Positions 47,037 to 57,593 of a DNA stretch of 64,000 nt are shown here, one piece after another. The notes beneath the pieces were generated by a model. It was not told the origin of the DNA. It worked only from the letters and a program-made list of their open reading frames with translations, and did no database searches. The translations under genes and the position numbers were made by a program. The stretch is from Pseudeuparius sepicola (taxonomy: Eukaryota > Arthropoda > Insecta > Coleoptera > Anthribidae): positions 2,294,001 to 2,358,000 of the forward strand of contig OY987307.1 of the NCBI GenBank assembly GCA_963920635.1, read 5' to 3'. Numbering within the stretch: position 1 is the first letter of the stretch; the number at the start of each line of letters is the position of its first letter.

Positions 47037-47774
47037 GTTATACTGCTGGTTGTTTTATATGCTCTGTTGTAAGCTTGAGAAGGTTGTGGCTTGGCTTTTG
47101 ACAGCGGCGAAGAAGGAGCTAATGCGCGTGCGCACAAAATTCTTGCGGCAGGAATACGACAAGCGTTGCCACATGTTTCTCTTGACATTAACGGAAAGTA
47201 TACAAACATTTTGAAAAAAAAATTGGTGTATTAGCCGATTATCCGTCATCCAGAAAATTATTTTCAAAGATTAGGCGATCGGAAGAGTTCTACATGACGG
47301 ATGGCGGACACCGTAGACAGAAATGTGGCCATTTGCCCCGAGGCAATAGGTCACCAGTTTCCTCCGATTCGTTGGGACTGTTGTGCCGTACGCCGTACTA
47401 CCAAAGTTTACAGATTAAAATAGTACTCTATAAACTTTCGTACTACATATTACAGTGTTTGTTGACTGAAATCCGAATATTTCAGTCGACGATCACGCAA
47501 AGGGCGTAAATAACGGGAACTGGTTTCGGACACTTAAATGCTTAAAATAACAACAAAAACTAATTTTGCTGAATGTGTTCGTGTTTTATCTCGAAACGAG
47601 CCGAAAGGAGCAAAATAATTATTTAGGAATTCCGTGTTTTTTTACGATAATTGACGCTTTGAAATAGCCAGATGTATTTTATACAAGTTTGTGGACTCCT
47701 ACATAATACACACGTTTGCATCATGGTGGAAGTAGAGTATTTCTGAAGCCACTTGAAACAGCATAAAAAAACTC
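47037..47774. other. No gene recognised
   Basis: The 16-bp phrase GCGTTGCCACATGTTT occurs here (near 47163) and at about 46630 in the same orientation. ATCCGTCATCC and GACGGATGGCGG near 47242 and 47296 form a short inverted pair. No coding support. Confidence 0.35.
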
Positions 47775-48821
47775 CGAGGCCTACGATAAAGACAGGCCAT
47801 GGCGCACAAAAATCACGTGACCATCTTAGTCCGACGTTACGTCATTTGTCACATAACTGAAAGCGGCAGCTTGGGTTTTGAGAAGTTTTAAATGTTTAAA
47901 GTGTTTTTAAACGTCTTAGTTTATATTTTAGAAACAAGAAGCAAATAGGTGTTATTATGGCCTCTGGGTGGGAGCCGTGCCGTCCAGGAGTATTGGTGCC
48001 GCTCGCGCCGACGCGTGAGCGCTGTAAGGGGAATTCTCCCCCCGGAATGGACAGTGGAGCCTGAGACACAGACGGGTGAACTGCTTACCGGAGATCCGCG
48101 AGTTCAGACGGTCCGGGTGGCTGGAAGCCGTTCCCGTTGACCACGTTCGGGTTTGTGTATTTTGTATTCACCATTCACCTTGTGCGAAATAAATCAGTAT
48201 TGTAACGTACTCGAGGATTTTCGTTGTCGCAGCCGATCAACTGGGACCTTGTCAATATTTACATTTACAGTATACTGAGGTGAGTTTTCATTTTCATTTC
48301 GTAAAAATAACCTAAATACCAAATATTGGGACTGTTTATATTATATTTATAAATATTACAAAAGCCAGGAAGAAAATGTCACCATAACAACATTTGCTTT
48401 GCCTCGGGATGAAAATTAGCGCCAAAAATGGATTCGTCAAATTCCAACTCAGATTTAATTTCTAAAAAAAACTAAAAAGTATGTGTGGCTAACACATTTT
48501 CAAGAAATAAGTGAAACAATTAAAGTGGACAAATGTGTTGTGGGAAGAAAATACCTATAGAGAATATCACCTAAGCTAAAGGAAGGTGCTGTCCCAACAA
48601 TTTTTGAGAATGTGCCAAAATATTTAAGTGCAGTGCCGTTTAACTTTCAGCCCAAAACATCTGAGGCAGGTTGAAAATTTTGAAAAAACAATTAGAGAAA
48701 GCCTGGATGCACAAAACCAATAATGTAATAGATGAAAGAAAACTCGCCAAATTGTTAGGAAATTTGTTTTTTCTACTTATCTACAAAAATGACTAAGTTG
48801 GTCCCGTGACTACGCGATTAT
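47775..48821 (+). mobile_element. P-superfamily-like family B, copy 1 (right end lost)
   Basis: CGAGGCC then ATAAAGACAGGCCATGG mark the left end. The sequence is collinear with the copy at 60141-61357 until GACTACGCGATTAT, after which it diverges, so the right TIR is missing. A decayed THAP domain is visible on the plus strand: FALPRDEN, stop, RQKWIRQIPTQ near 48400-48450, and LKEGAVPTIFENVPKY near 48580-48630. The THAP domain is the DNA-binding module of P-element transposases. No catalytic core remains. Confidence 0.6.
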
Positions 48822-49116
48822 ATTAAGTGTCACGCAGTTTTCAAAAATATATGCCTACAGGGTAAATTAGAAAAAAAATTCGGCGATAGGAAAAAATTTA
48901 TTAAGAAAAGTTGTTCAAAATGACCATCTCTTTTACCCAAAAAAAGGATGCCAGTTATTTCAGACTCACCCTGTATGTTGTACAAACAACATAATATTTC
49001 ACTTTGAAGGTTTTTTTGAGGTTGTCGTCAAATACCGTTACGTAACGGTTAACGCACCATATAATATTGTCAAAAGGTCTCTAAAAAGCCATATCCATTA
49101 TAACTATTTACCCAAG
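48822..49116. other. Spacer with an element end near 48975
   Basis: A CTCACCCTGTATG end lies near 48966-48978. Nothing else recognised. Confidence 0.4.
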
Positions 49117-49480
49117 TATATCCTAAGATCTGTGAAATTATGGCACGGCTATCCACTGCATTTCGCTGCACAAGTGGCCAGCCGTCGAACAGTGTAACCC
49201 ATGCAAGTATTGGTGATATCATATTAGGCGAGCATGCAGTCACTTGTTTTTACTACAATATCTATCTTCTCTGTCTCCTTCATCTCTTTTTACTGCTAAT
49301 ACCAGGTGCGGTTTAATATGGTTAAAAAAGTGTCTCGTATTTTATTGCGGAGGCGCCTGTTCTCGAGCTACCCTGGTAAAATATAAATGAACTCACTTGG
49401 AACACAGTGATATACTGGGCGCATAGTAAAAACACCAGACTTATATCAACATAAATCACCCGTATAAAATTAAAAGGTTT
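49117..49480. mobile_element. hAT-like non-autonomous element, copy 2 (fragment)
   Basis: GATCTGTGAAATTATGGCAC through CACTTGGAACACA(T/G)TGATATA matches 29425-29725 with few changes. The left terminal CAGTGGCGG segment is missing. No coding content. Confidence 0.65.
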
Positions 49481-50242
49481 TTATGCTGTTCCAAGTGACT
49501 TCATTTATACCATACCTACCTAATGATTTATCTTGAAATGTGACTTTGGAATTATCTTTTGCTTGAAAATAAAAAAAATAGGTATAGGTATACTACCTGT
49601 ACAGGGTGTCTCAGATAAACCTGATTTTCTCTATAATTTTAAAGATAAATTGAGGGTTCGAAAACTAAACTTTTTAATATAATTTAAAAGTTACTTATTT
49701 CAAAAATAGGTACCCTTTTCGGCAGAACTTCAAACTGGTTGAAATCAGTTTGAAATTGTCAGGGGCAAGCGCTGTTTCGTTTTCGGAACATCAAAATGAA
49801 ACTGCGCATGCTCCTGAGAGTTTAAAACTGATTTGAAATTCTGCCGAAACAGACCTATTAGTTCATAGTTACTGTTTACTTAGTAAACAAAGAAAATCGG
49901 TTAAAAAACCGTTGGTCAGTGGTCCAACTTTTTTATTATTGCTAAGAACATTTTATTGAATTAAAGTAGTAAGTACCTACACTCTATTCAAAGTAAATGC
50001 AAGTGGCGCGTAAACATTTACACGATGGAAGCACGTGAACAATTCTGAGGGCTAATACGAGGCAGGACCGCATTAAGGATGATCTCTATGAGAACTTTGA
50101 AAACAAACTTTTATGGCACACCTAGTCATTCACTTACCTGCAAATTTCTACTATTAACACAAATCGTAGCTCCAACAATTAATAAACAGCGAAAGAATTA
50201 TATCGGAAAAAAAATAAAGGTCCTCTTGCAACTCAATGCACC
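49481..50242. other. No gene; element fragment near 49600-49860
   Basis: A TACAGGGTGTCTCAGATAAAC end at about 49600 and inverted CAGAACTTCAAACTG/CAGTTTGAAAT-type blocks at 49728-49850 point to a small palindromic element. Its far end was not resolved. Confidence 0.4.
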
Positions 50243-50851
50243 TACAGGGTGTCTACTTTTAAGTGTATACAAATCGATAAAAAATGTATTTTGTGAGATA
50301 TTTTCAAAAACCTTTTTTTGTTCAAAAGGTCTTCAAAAAACGCTTCTTTTGACGTTTTTACTTTTGTCAAAATGCAAATCCAGGGACCGCTACGATTTTT
50401 TTATACCCCGATTTTCACACCCCATTTAGCGATTTTTTTATTTAAAATCTGACCTCACAGCGTTAATCAGAACACCCAAAAACCCCTATATAGCAAATTT
50501 GAATAGAAAATATACAGGGAGTTCTATTCTGCAGGGTGTCAAAGTTGAGCAAAATAGGAATCTTAAAGGCACCTGCAAAGTCAAGTGTGCCATGGAATCC
50601 CCTCAAAACAGTTAAATGGTTAATAGGACCACTCAAGGTGTTGGTGTCCAATTCAAAATATACAGAATGTTCTTATCTGTGCCATCTCAAAATGCTGAAT
50701 TTTTATGAAACTTTATACGGGTCATGAGTGCTGTGGAATCATTGAAAAAATATTGATAAACACAAAAGTAATGTATTTCTTTACAAAATGACAACTAACA
50801 AATAAAAACAATTTAAATTATTGGACCTTACTCAACAAAGTCACTGTCTAA

Positions 50852-51661
50852 AGCCTGTTTTACATTGACAATTTCTTCATGAATTAATTCATGAATAAGT
50901 TTATGAATAAATTCATGAATTAATTCACGACAAGTTCTATTTTACACTGATGAAGAAATTGATGAATTTTTTTGTCACCTTATGTCAGATTCTAGCGAAT
51001 ACCAACACAAGAGAATAAATAACAAAATTTTTTTTGTGCTGCATTTCCCCTATCAGAACATATTTTCTAACCATATCCATCTTCATCCAAAGCATCTTTA
51101 ACTACAGATTAAGTCTGGCTAGAAGAGTAGTTGAAAATGCATTTGGCATTTTAGCCAAACGATTGAGTTTTTTGACTAAAATTAATTTGAATGTGGAAAA
51201 AGTGCAAACCATAACATGTTGCACATTACATAATTTTTGAGACCCGAATGTCCTACTTCCATCCTAGAAAGAGCTTGATAAAGACTATATATTTCAATTT
51301 GGACTTTCTTACCAAACATGCTCACCAATACATGCTTGCGTTGCTGCCCAAGAGGAGTTTTGTGATTATTTCGTGAATGAGGGAGCTGTGCCTTTTTCAG
51401 CGGAATAATAAATAAAACATATTGTAACATTTCACACACTTTTTATCTAAGTATATTATCTCTAAAACTATGTACTCTCCTCTTCCTCATCTAATGCCTC
51501 AAACAAAAGCAGTATCCAAATATAACCTTCCTTGTGTTCAAATTTTCAATGTTAGTACTCCTGAAGTTCACGCAAAGCTTGACGGAAAATAGAACATGCT
51601 CTAATTCGTGAAGTAACTTCATGAATTAATTCATGAAGAAATTGTCAATGTAAAACAGGCA
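50852..51661 (+). mobile_element. 810-bp PIF/Harbinger element with TAA duplication
   Basis: AGCCTGTTTTACATTGACAA and its inverse at 51661 continue into TTCATGAATTAATTCATGAA arms. TAA lies on both sides (50849-50851 and 51662-51664), the TWA target duplication of PIF/Harbinger. The uninterrupted site CTGTCTAAGATG is visible in related palindromes. Inside is the C-terminal part of a Harbinger nuclease with two in-frame stops (51092-51408). Confidence 0.9.
51092..51408 (+). pseudogene. Harbinger transposase C-terminal remnant
   Basis: In one frame the plus strand reads FNYRLSLARRVVENAFGILA, then KVQTITCCTLHNF, stop, DPNVLLPS, stop, and finally AAQEEFCDYFVNEGAVPF. These are the conserved C-terminal blocks of PIF/Harbinger DDE nucleases (R-x-x-x-[SA]-R-R-x-V-E-N-A-F-G, C-x-L-H-N-F, EGA[VP]P). 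Two stops (near 51238 and 51265) interrupt the frame. The catalytic Asps upstream are lost by deletion. Confidence 0.9.
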
Positions 51662-52284
51662 TAAGATGATTCATTTTCTGTGAGTTTCCTGTTGTGGCAC
51701 ACCAGCCACCTTAACTGATATGGACTTATGACTGGCAGACTTCTGTATTTTTTAGATTTAGTTCGTTTATAGTGTGTGTAGCGGTTTTGATATACTCGAT
51801 TTTTGACCAGTATAAAGTTCCAAAAATTCAGTAATTTGAGATGGCACAGATAAGAACACTCTGTATATTTTGTATTGGATCTTTGCACACCAACACCTTG
51901 AGTGGCCCTATTAACCATTCAACTGTTTTGAGGGGATTCCATAGCACTCTTGACTTGGCAGATGCCTTTAAAATTCCTATTTTGCTCAACTTTTGACACC
52001 CTGCAGAATGGAACTCCCTGTATATTTTTTATTCAAATTTGGTATATAGGGGTTTCGGGGTGTTCTGATTAACGCTGTGGGGTCAGATTTTAAATAAAAA
52101 AATCGCTAAATGGTTTTTGTGAAAATCGGGGTATAAAAAAATCGTAGCGGTCCCTGGATTTGCATTTTGACAAAAGTAAAAACGTCAAAAGAAGCGTTTT
52201 TTGAAGACCTTTTGAACAAAAAAAGGTTTTTGAAAATATCTCACAAAATACATTTTTTATCGATTTGTATACACTTAAAAGTAA

Positions 52285-52519
52285 GAAACATAGACTCGCT
52301 CACTCGCCCGCCAGTACAGACTTTATTGCCGGCTGGCCAATAGCAAGCCGATCGCGTGCGTGTCACGCTCTAGCCATGCGACAACTTGTGTTTAGTTTGA
52401 ATAGAGTATACTTATTTTTATTATTATCACTGGTTATCCTCACACTGTAGGTACTCGCGCTTTAGGTCTTTGAGAGAGTCGCGCTACTGTATAATATGTA
52501 ACTCCAAACATGTACTCAC
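52285..52519. other. Intronic spacer 3' of the last detected receptor exon
   Basis: GC-richer DNA between the truncated palindrome and the receptor exon donor. GTGAGTACATG, the donor of 52520-52739 on the minus strand, lies at 52509-52519. No further exon was recognised downstream in gene sense. Confidence 0.5.
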
Positions 52520-52739
52520 AATGACCGGCAGATGGTAGAACATGTAGCAGACGATGAGCACCGGGTGGATGGTCTCCAGTCCGGTCCTGCGCATCTCCTC
52601 TTCGTCCTCCTCCTCCTTCTTGGTCTTGACGATGCACGGCCGCCTCGAATTGGTCGAGCTGACCGTCGTCGACACGTTGGACAACGCCTCGCTGTTCGGC
52701 GGCCACGAGTCCTTCGTGAAGTAGTTGTTGTTCTCGTTT
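52520..52739 (-). CDS. Rhodopsin-like GPCR (orphan), exon with ICL3 and TM6 (partial gene)
   Basis: Third exon in gene order (minus strand). The acceptor CCAG is at 52740 and the donor GTGAGT directly follows 52520. It enters with two bases of a split Arg codon and leaves in phase 0, covering joined residues 157-230. The first part is polar and acidic/basic (YFTKDSWPPNSEALSN, TKKEEEDEEEMRRTG), fitting a long intracellular loop 3. It ends with HPVLIVCYMFYHLPVI, which resembles TM6, with Cys, aromatic residues and Pro as in the C-W-x-P region of class A receptors. TM7 with an NPxxY-like motif should lie in the next exon, which was not found. Codons are GC-rich compared with the flanks. The subfamily is not recognised. 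Confidence 0.75.
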
Positions 52740-52832
52740 CTGGAAAAGGAAAAATTGACGTGGAGAATGTTTCCTAAGCGCGCGCCTAAAATTTCAGGGT
52801 GCTCAAACACCAGAGATACGGAGGGGTAAGAT

Positions 52833-54006
52833 CATTGAAATGACAAGTAGATGGAAGGAGTGTAGAGAGAGAAACTGGCAGCCAAACTTGAGTAAGTGAA
52901 ATAGTAAATAAATCAGCTGATTCCGGCAAAAACCACATAACACAAAATAGGTGTTTGTCCTAACTTTCTATTTTTGTGTCCTGTGCTTCAAACGAGTTCC
53001 GTTGTCAAACGTCATTTTAATTTTCCTTCTGTCCCAAGTCCCAATACGAATAGGAGTAATTATTATTGTTATTTATATTTGATTTGAGTTCGTGTCGTGG
53101 TGGCAGCTTCGTATAAAACGGCGTTGAGTTTTCTTAGTTGGTGTTTGGTTTAATATTATATTTTTAGATCGGAGAGAAAATTTAATTTAGCTATGTGGTT
53201 ATATTCTTTCTGTTTAAGTTGTAAATTACAAAAAAGAGGGTCAACTCCTGTTGTCTATTTGGATGTACCAAACGGGGCGGAAAGAATAAGAATAGTGGGG
53301 TTTATTTTCATCCGTAAGTCTTAAAAATCTTTGCTAATAACTTTGCAATTTTCCAAGAGATAAGGTGATATTAGAGACAAGTGAATTGCAGCAATAAAAA
53401 GGAAAAATTTTGTAATGTCTACAAGTATTTACTTGCATTTGTAGTCAACAATTTATTGAGAGCAATTTCATAGAGAATTTTGGGCAGCGCAAACTTAAAA
53501 AGTATGTATTTATTACAGTTTTTTATTTTCCAAGTCATGATAGAAACTATCAAGGGAAAAACTGGCAAAATATTGTGCTAATGAACCTAGCTCTTCGTAG
53601 TCAAAGATTCTGGTCCCTTTAATAAGGTAATTATTTGTAATTCTTTTTGTTAGATGGTACATAAAATTGCCATGTAGGTAATTTTTTTTAATCCATTCAC
53701 TACTTTTTTCTGTGCAATATTTACATAATTGTGGTTATATAGAAAAATTGTCATTCCTACAAACAAGCCCCGAATTTCGGAATACAGATCATACAATAAA
53801 GATAATTACGGAACATGCCCATTAAATTCGCCCATTAATATGCAACATCCCTATATACCTCCTTTGCCTGAATCAGCTGACACGTTCATTAGGCGTCCTT
53901 GTCTTACTTATTCCCATTTGAAACCTATCTCTCTCTAGAGTTGGCTGCCCCAAACAACAATGAAAATGGTACCTGTGCGACTTCCATTGTACTTATCAAT
54001 TCGATG
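52833..54006 (+). mobile_element. P-superfamily-like family A, copy 1, intronic
   Basis: CATTGAAATGACAAGTAG at the left and its imperfect inverse ending ATTCGATG form TIRs of about 25 bp. GGTAAGAT flanks both sides (52825-52832, 54007-54014), a perfect 8-bp duplication. The TIR resembles the P-element TIR as I remember it (CAT..TGAAAT.AC). The plus strand has decayed THAP-domain pieces (CCLFGCTKRGGKNKN near 53247-53290 and CICSQQF-like further on, near 53440). The intron acceptor seen intact in copy 2 is mutated here (GCAA, 53345-53348). It lies 92 bp upstream, in gene sense, of the acceptor of the 52520-52739 exon. Confidence 0.85.
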
Positions 54007-54014
54007 GGTAAGAT

Positions 54015-54966
54015 TATATCTCTGTCAAACAAACGTTGCTGTCGCTAAGTGACATTGCAAACGCGTTAGACTTGGACCAGCACTATATTAAAGCGCATAG
54101 CGCTGTTTCAAGCGATCGCCACTGGCGCCACACGACGAAACAAATTTACACGGTGGTTTAATGTTAAAACACCATTGTTGCAGAATCTTTTATAAAATAA
54201 AAACATGCAAATGTGCCTGTTACAACGAAGTTAATATTCAAAATAAATTAAAATATTTGTTTGTTAAGTCCCTCTAATTTGACAAGTTCACATGGCATAT
54301 TTCCATACATTTTCTTAAGAAAAGCGAGTCTAAAAAGCAAGCAAGAGTATTTGGTACCTTTTAGACCGTCAGACAGTGACAGATTTTCCTTACTGATTTT
54401 CTCATTTATACCTTGGAGAGGGTTGAAAGGTAAATCGATGCTGAGTCGGAAAATAGTAATTTTAAGTTTGGCCCCCGGGGAAAACATATGAAAAATTCGA
54501 TTTTTCAAAACAGAAAAAAGGTACTAATTCTCACGTATGCCATGTTCACCGTATGATTTATTATACTATTCCGACCTCGAAAACCCAAAGGCATAAGTGT
54601 AGTGTGTGGAAAAAGGGTTGAATTAAGGGTTTGGCAGATCACACAAAAAATGATTTGGTTTACTGACTATTGATTGGCAGAAGTGACGCGTGGGGAAAAT
54701 GCACTTTTGGGTCGGAAAATAAATCGGAAATTTTTTTTCGCCAACTGATTTTGTCAGGGATAAAATGAATTGCAATAAAACGTTCTATAGTTTCAGAGGC
54801 ATAAGTGCAGAATAAGTTGCTATCCGCATATTTTTTCCAACTTTAACACCCTGTAACTTTTTTCTAAGGAGATATAGTTTATACGAGAAAGTGTCCTTAT
54901 TTTTTGAAGATCTATGACCTGTTAAAGTCCTGCTACAAAAAACTGATTCACCCTGTATTTGGAAAT
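54015..54966. other. Intronic repeat fragments
   Basis: 54065-54345 is the inverse of 7535-7870. 54370-54620 is the inverse of parts of 21437-21775. 54790-54960 resembles 3970-4200 and ends in CACCCTGTATTTGG. No exon was recognised. Confidence 0.55.
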
Positions 54967-55083
54967 TAAGTCAGTGAGTTACACAAAATTGAGCTACGCC
55001 CCTGAACTGTGACTAATTCTATAATATTTACGAGTTCTTCCCCCTTACATCGCACGCATTCTGCCGTAAGGAGGACTTAATAG
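54967..55083 (-). repeat. Inverted 110-bp copy of the adjacent element's left end
   Basis: AAGTCAGTGAGTTACACAAAA through GCCGTAAGGAGGACT is the reverse complement of about 55088-55200. The inverted pair meets at TTAATAGTATAG. The orthologous left end at 33476 has no such inverted copy. Confidence 0.85.
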
Positions 55084-55796
55084 TATAGTCCTCTTTACGG
55101 CAGAATGCGTGCGACGTAAGGGGGAAGAACTCGCAAATATTACAGAATTAATCACAGTTCAGGGGCGTAGCTCAATTTTGTGTAACACAATGACTTAATT
55201 TTCATATAATTGTTGTTTAATTTATTGTTAATATTATTCTTAACGGTGATGCCTTAGACTATGGAGGAAGGCAAACCCTTATAACATTGGCAATTATTTC
55301 TCGTGCTTGAGAATGCAACGTTCTTCCCTGTTTACTCATTTTGCACACGTTAACTCCCGAACATACGAAACGCCACTGAGCTCTCTGAACCGGCGGAAAA
55401 AACTTGCCAGCGGCCTAAATAATGAGGTCTGTATGGTAGCCCAAATACGCAGTTAACTTTACGTACTATAGAAACAGGCACAAAACGCCCTGGCTAACTG
55501 ATTTTGTCAGCCGACTCCTTCGCAGAAGTGCTGTGTTGCCGTATTTCAAAGGCGATAGTAGACGCGACGATGTTGAAAAAATATAATAGGTGTTTTATCA
55601 CACCGCGTTAAAAATAAATGATAAACAAAAATGGGTAAGTGGTCCCGTGATGCGAGCTTTATTTTTTCGGTATAACAGAGTTCAGAAATTCGGCTTCAAT
55701 ATGATATTCGCCAATAAATAACGACTACTCGTATAGGAAATCTCGCAACGCTGCCCGCATTCTTTAGAAACGTTTTCTTTCGTGCTTTGGACTATA
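55084..55796. mobile_element. 0.7-kb repeat with TATAGTCC ends, copy 2, intronic
   Basis: Direct-orientation partner of 33476-34158. Two extra short segments are present (near 55276 and 55300-55325), and ACTTGT-like bases are missing near 55703. It lies in the intron between the 55950 and 52739 exons. Confidence 0.78.
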
Positions 55797-55949
55797 AACA
55801 TAGAAATGTTGTCAATAAAAGTTTCTACTAAAAACGAAAAACAGCGTTTCCCATAACAAAATCACTGTTTACACATACATTCATTCAAATTATAACTCTT
55901 TTAAAAGTTTTCTGCAGTGTTCCAATAAAAATTAAACAGCATCCCTCAC

Positions 55950-56225
55950 CTGTGTATTGTGTAGGTGTCGTAATAGTTCCTGTTGTTGTCGTGGACGTTC
56001 GTGTTGATCCCGTGGTAGTTGTTGCTGATCTCGCTCAGATCCGAACTGCTCTTCTTCATGTAGGTGAACCCGTGCTTCTTGGTCTTGTAGTAGTTGACGC
56101 AGATCATTATGAAACATACGAAGGACACCGTGGCCAAGAACACGTGTAGAACTATTATGAACACGTTGAATTTGATGTCTAACTCGAACGGGAGGAAGGC
56201 GCAAGGGTTGAAGTCGAAGTTATCA
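55950..56225 (-). CDS. Rhodopsin-like GPCR (orphan), exon with ECL2, TM5 and start of ICL3
   Basis: Second exon in gene order. The acceptor TTTTTTTTCAG precedes 56225 and the donor GTGAGG follows 55950. It enters completing a split Ser codon and leaves with two bases of the next, for joined residues 65-156. It reads DNFDFNPCAFLPFELDIKF, then a strongly hydrophobic NVFIIVLHVFLATVSFVCFI and MICVNYYKTKKHG. This fits extracellular loop 2 with its conserved Cys, TM5, and the basic start of intracellular loop 3. A polar Asn/Ser/Tyr-rich stretch follows (SNNYHGINTNVHDNNRNYY). Frame and phase match both neighbouring exons, the best evidence that these belong to one gene. The ligand is unknown. Confidence 0.8.
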
Positions 56226-56400
56226 CTGAAAAAAAATTATTCTAATATTATTATGACCTAATCTCAAATTTAAATAGGCTAATACACGACTTTTCCGTTT
56301 TTAGTAGCTATTTAATAAGTTGTATTGATTTAGGTATTTAAAATATACGCAAATTATTCTTTGTAATAATAAGTTTTAGTTGCTTCCTATGAGTACAAAT

Positions 56401-57593
56401 TATACAGGGCGACCCATTTGCAATGGAAGCACCCCGTAAATTTTTATTTTTCATCCGATTTTAGCCGGTTTTTTTTTCCTGAAAATAGGTCGCAAAAAAC
56501 AATACTTTGGTGCAAAATCTCAATTTTCAAGGCCTAATACGATTTTTTTTCCAATAATAAATGACGAAAACCATTAAGCGATTTGTTTATATAAAATCTG
56601 ACTCCACAGCGTTAATCAGGACACCCTAAAACCCCGGTATACCAAATTTGAACAAAAAATTTACAGGGAGTTCCATTCTGCAGGGTATGAAAGTTGAGCA
56701 AAATAGGAATTTTAAAGGCATCCGGAGAGTCAAGTGTGCCATGGAATCCCGTCAAAACAGATGAATTATCGCCAGGACTACTCAAACTGTTGTTGTGCAA
56801 ATATTCAATACAAAAATGTACAGGGTCTTTTTCTCCCGGCCATCTCAAAATGCTGAATTTTTATTAAACTTTATACTGGTCACTGGGAAGGAGTTCTCTG
56901 GAATCATTGAAAAATTAATAAACACAAAAGTAATTTATTTCTTTACAAAATGCGAACCAATAAATAAAAACAATTTAAATTGTTGGACCTTTATCCATAA
57001 AGTCACTGTCTAAGATGACACATTTTCTGTGCGTTTTCTGTTATATGGACTTACTGACTCAGGCTTTTGTATTTTTAGACTTACCTAGTTCGTTTATAGC
57101 GCCTGTAGCGGTTTTGATATACTCGATTGTTTTACTCCAAAAATTCAGTATTTTGAGATGGCACAGAGATAAAGACACCCTTTATATTTTCTATTGGATC
57201 TTTACACATCAACGCTTTAAGTGGCAAGTGGTCGTGTTGTTTTAAGGGGATTTCATGGCACACTTGACTTGCAGATGCCTTTAAAATTCCTGTTTTGCTC
57301 AACATTGACACCCTGCAGAATGGAACTCCCTGTATATTTTTTGTTCATTGGGGTTTTAGGGTGTCCTGATTAACACTGAAGTATCAGATTTTAAATAAAA
57401 AAAAACGCTAAATGGTTTTCGTCATTTTTTACTGGAACAAAAATTCGTAGTAGACCTTGAAAATTGATATTAAGGCCTGAAATTTATTACCAAAGTAGAG
57501 TTTTTTGTGACCTATCTTTAAAAAAAAACTGCTAAAATACTATGAAAAAAATTTTACGGAAGTACTTTCATTTGAAATGGGTCACCCTGTATA
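56401..57593. mobile_element. Modular palindrome family, member 5 (complete, different outer arms)
   Basis: TATACAGGGCGACCCATTTG and its inverse GAAATGGGTCACCCTGTATA are the ends. The outer arms (56401-56545 and 57440-57593, with GACCTATTTTCAGG-like and TACTTTGG blocks) are unrelated to those of members 1, 3 and 4. The core palindrome (about 56575-57410) is the shared one (TCTGCAGGGTATGAAAGTTG, TGTGCCATGGAATCCCGTC). It lies inside the 6-kb receptor intron. Confidence 0.85.

Larger units (their letters stand above)
50243..52284. mobile_element. Modular palindrome family, member 4, hosting a Harbinger
   Basis: TACAGGGTGTCTACTTTTAAG at the left and the inverse ...CTTAAAAGTA at the right (terminal bases lost) frame outer arms of about 210 bp. 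These arms are like member 1 but diverged (ACAAATCGATAAAAAATG). The core palindrome lies inside. The PIF/Harbinger element at 50852-51661 is inserted at CTGTCTAAGATGA, a core sequence left uninterrupted in members 3 and 5. Confidence 0.85.

Noticed and set aside
50079..50429. 116-codon plus-strand frame
   Set aside because: It runs across the left arm of the palindrome at 50243 and has no conserved motif.
52532..52777. 81-codon plus-strand frame with acidic/hydrophobic runs
   Set aside because: Antisense shadow of the receptor exon 52520-52739. GC-rich codons keep the opposite strand open.
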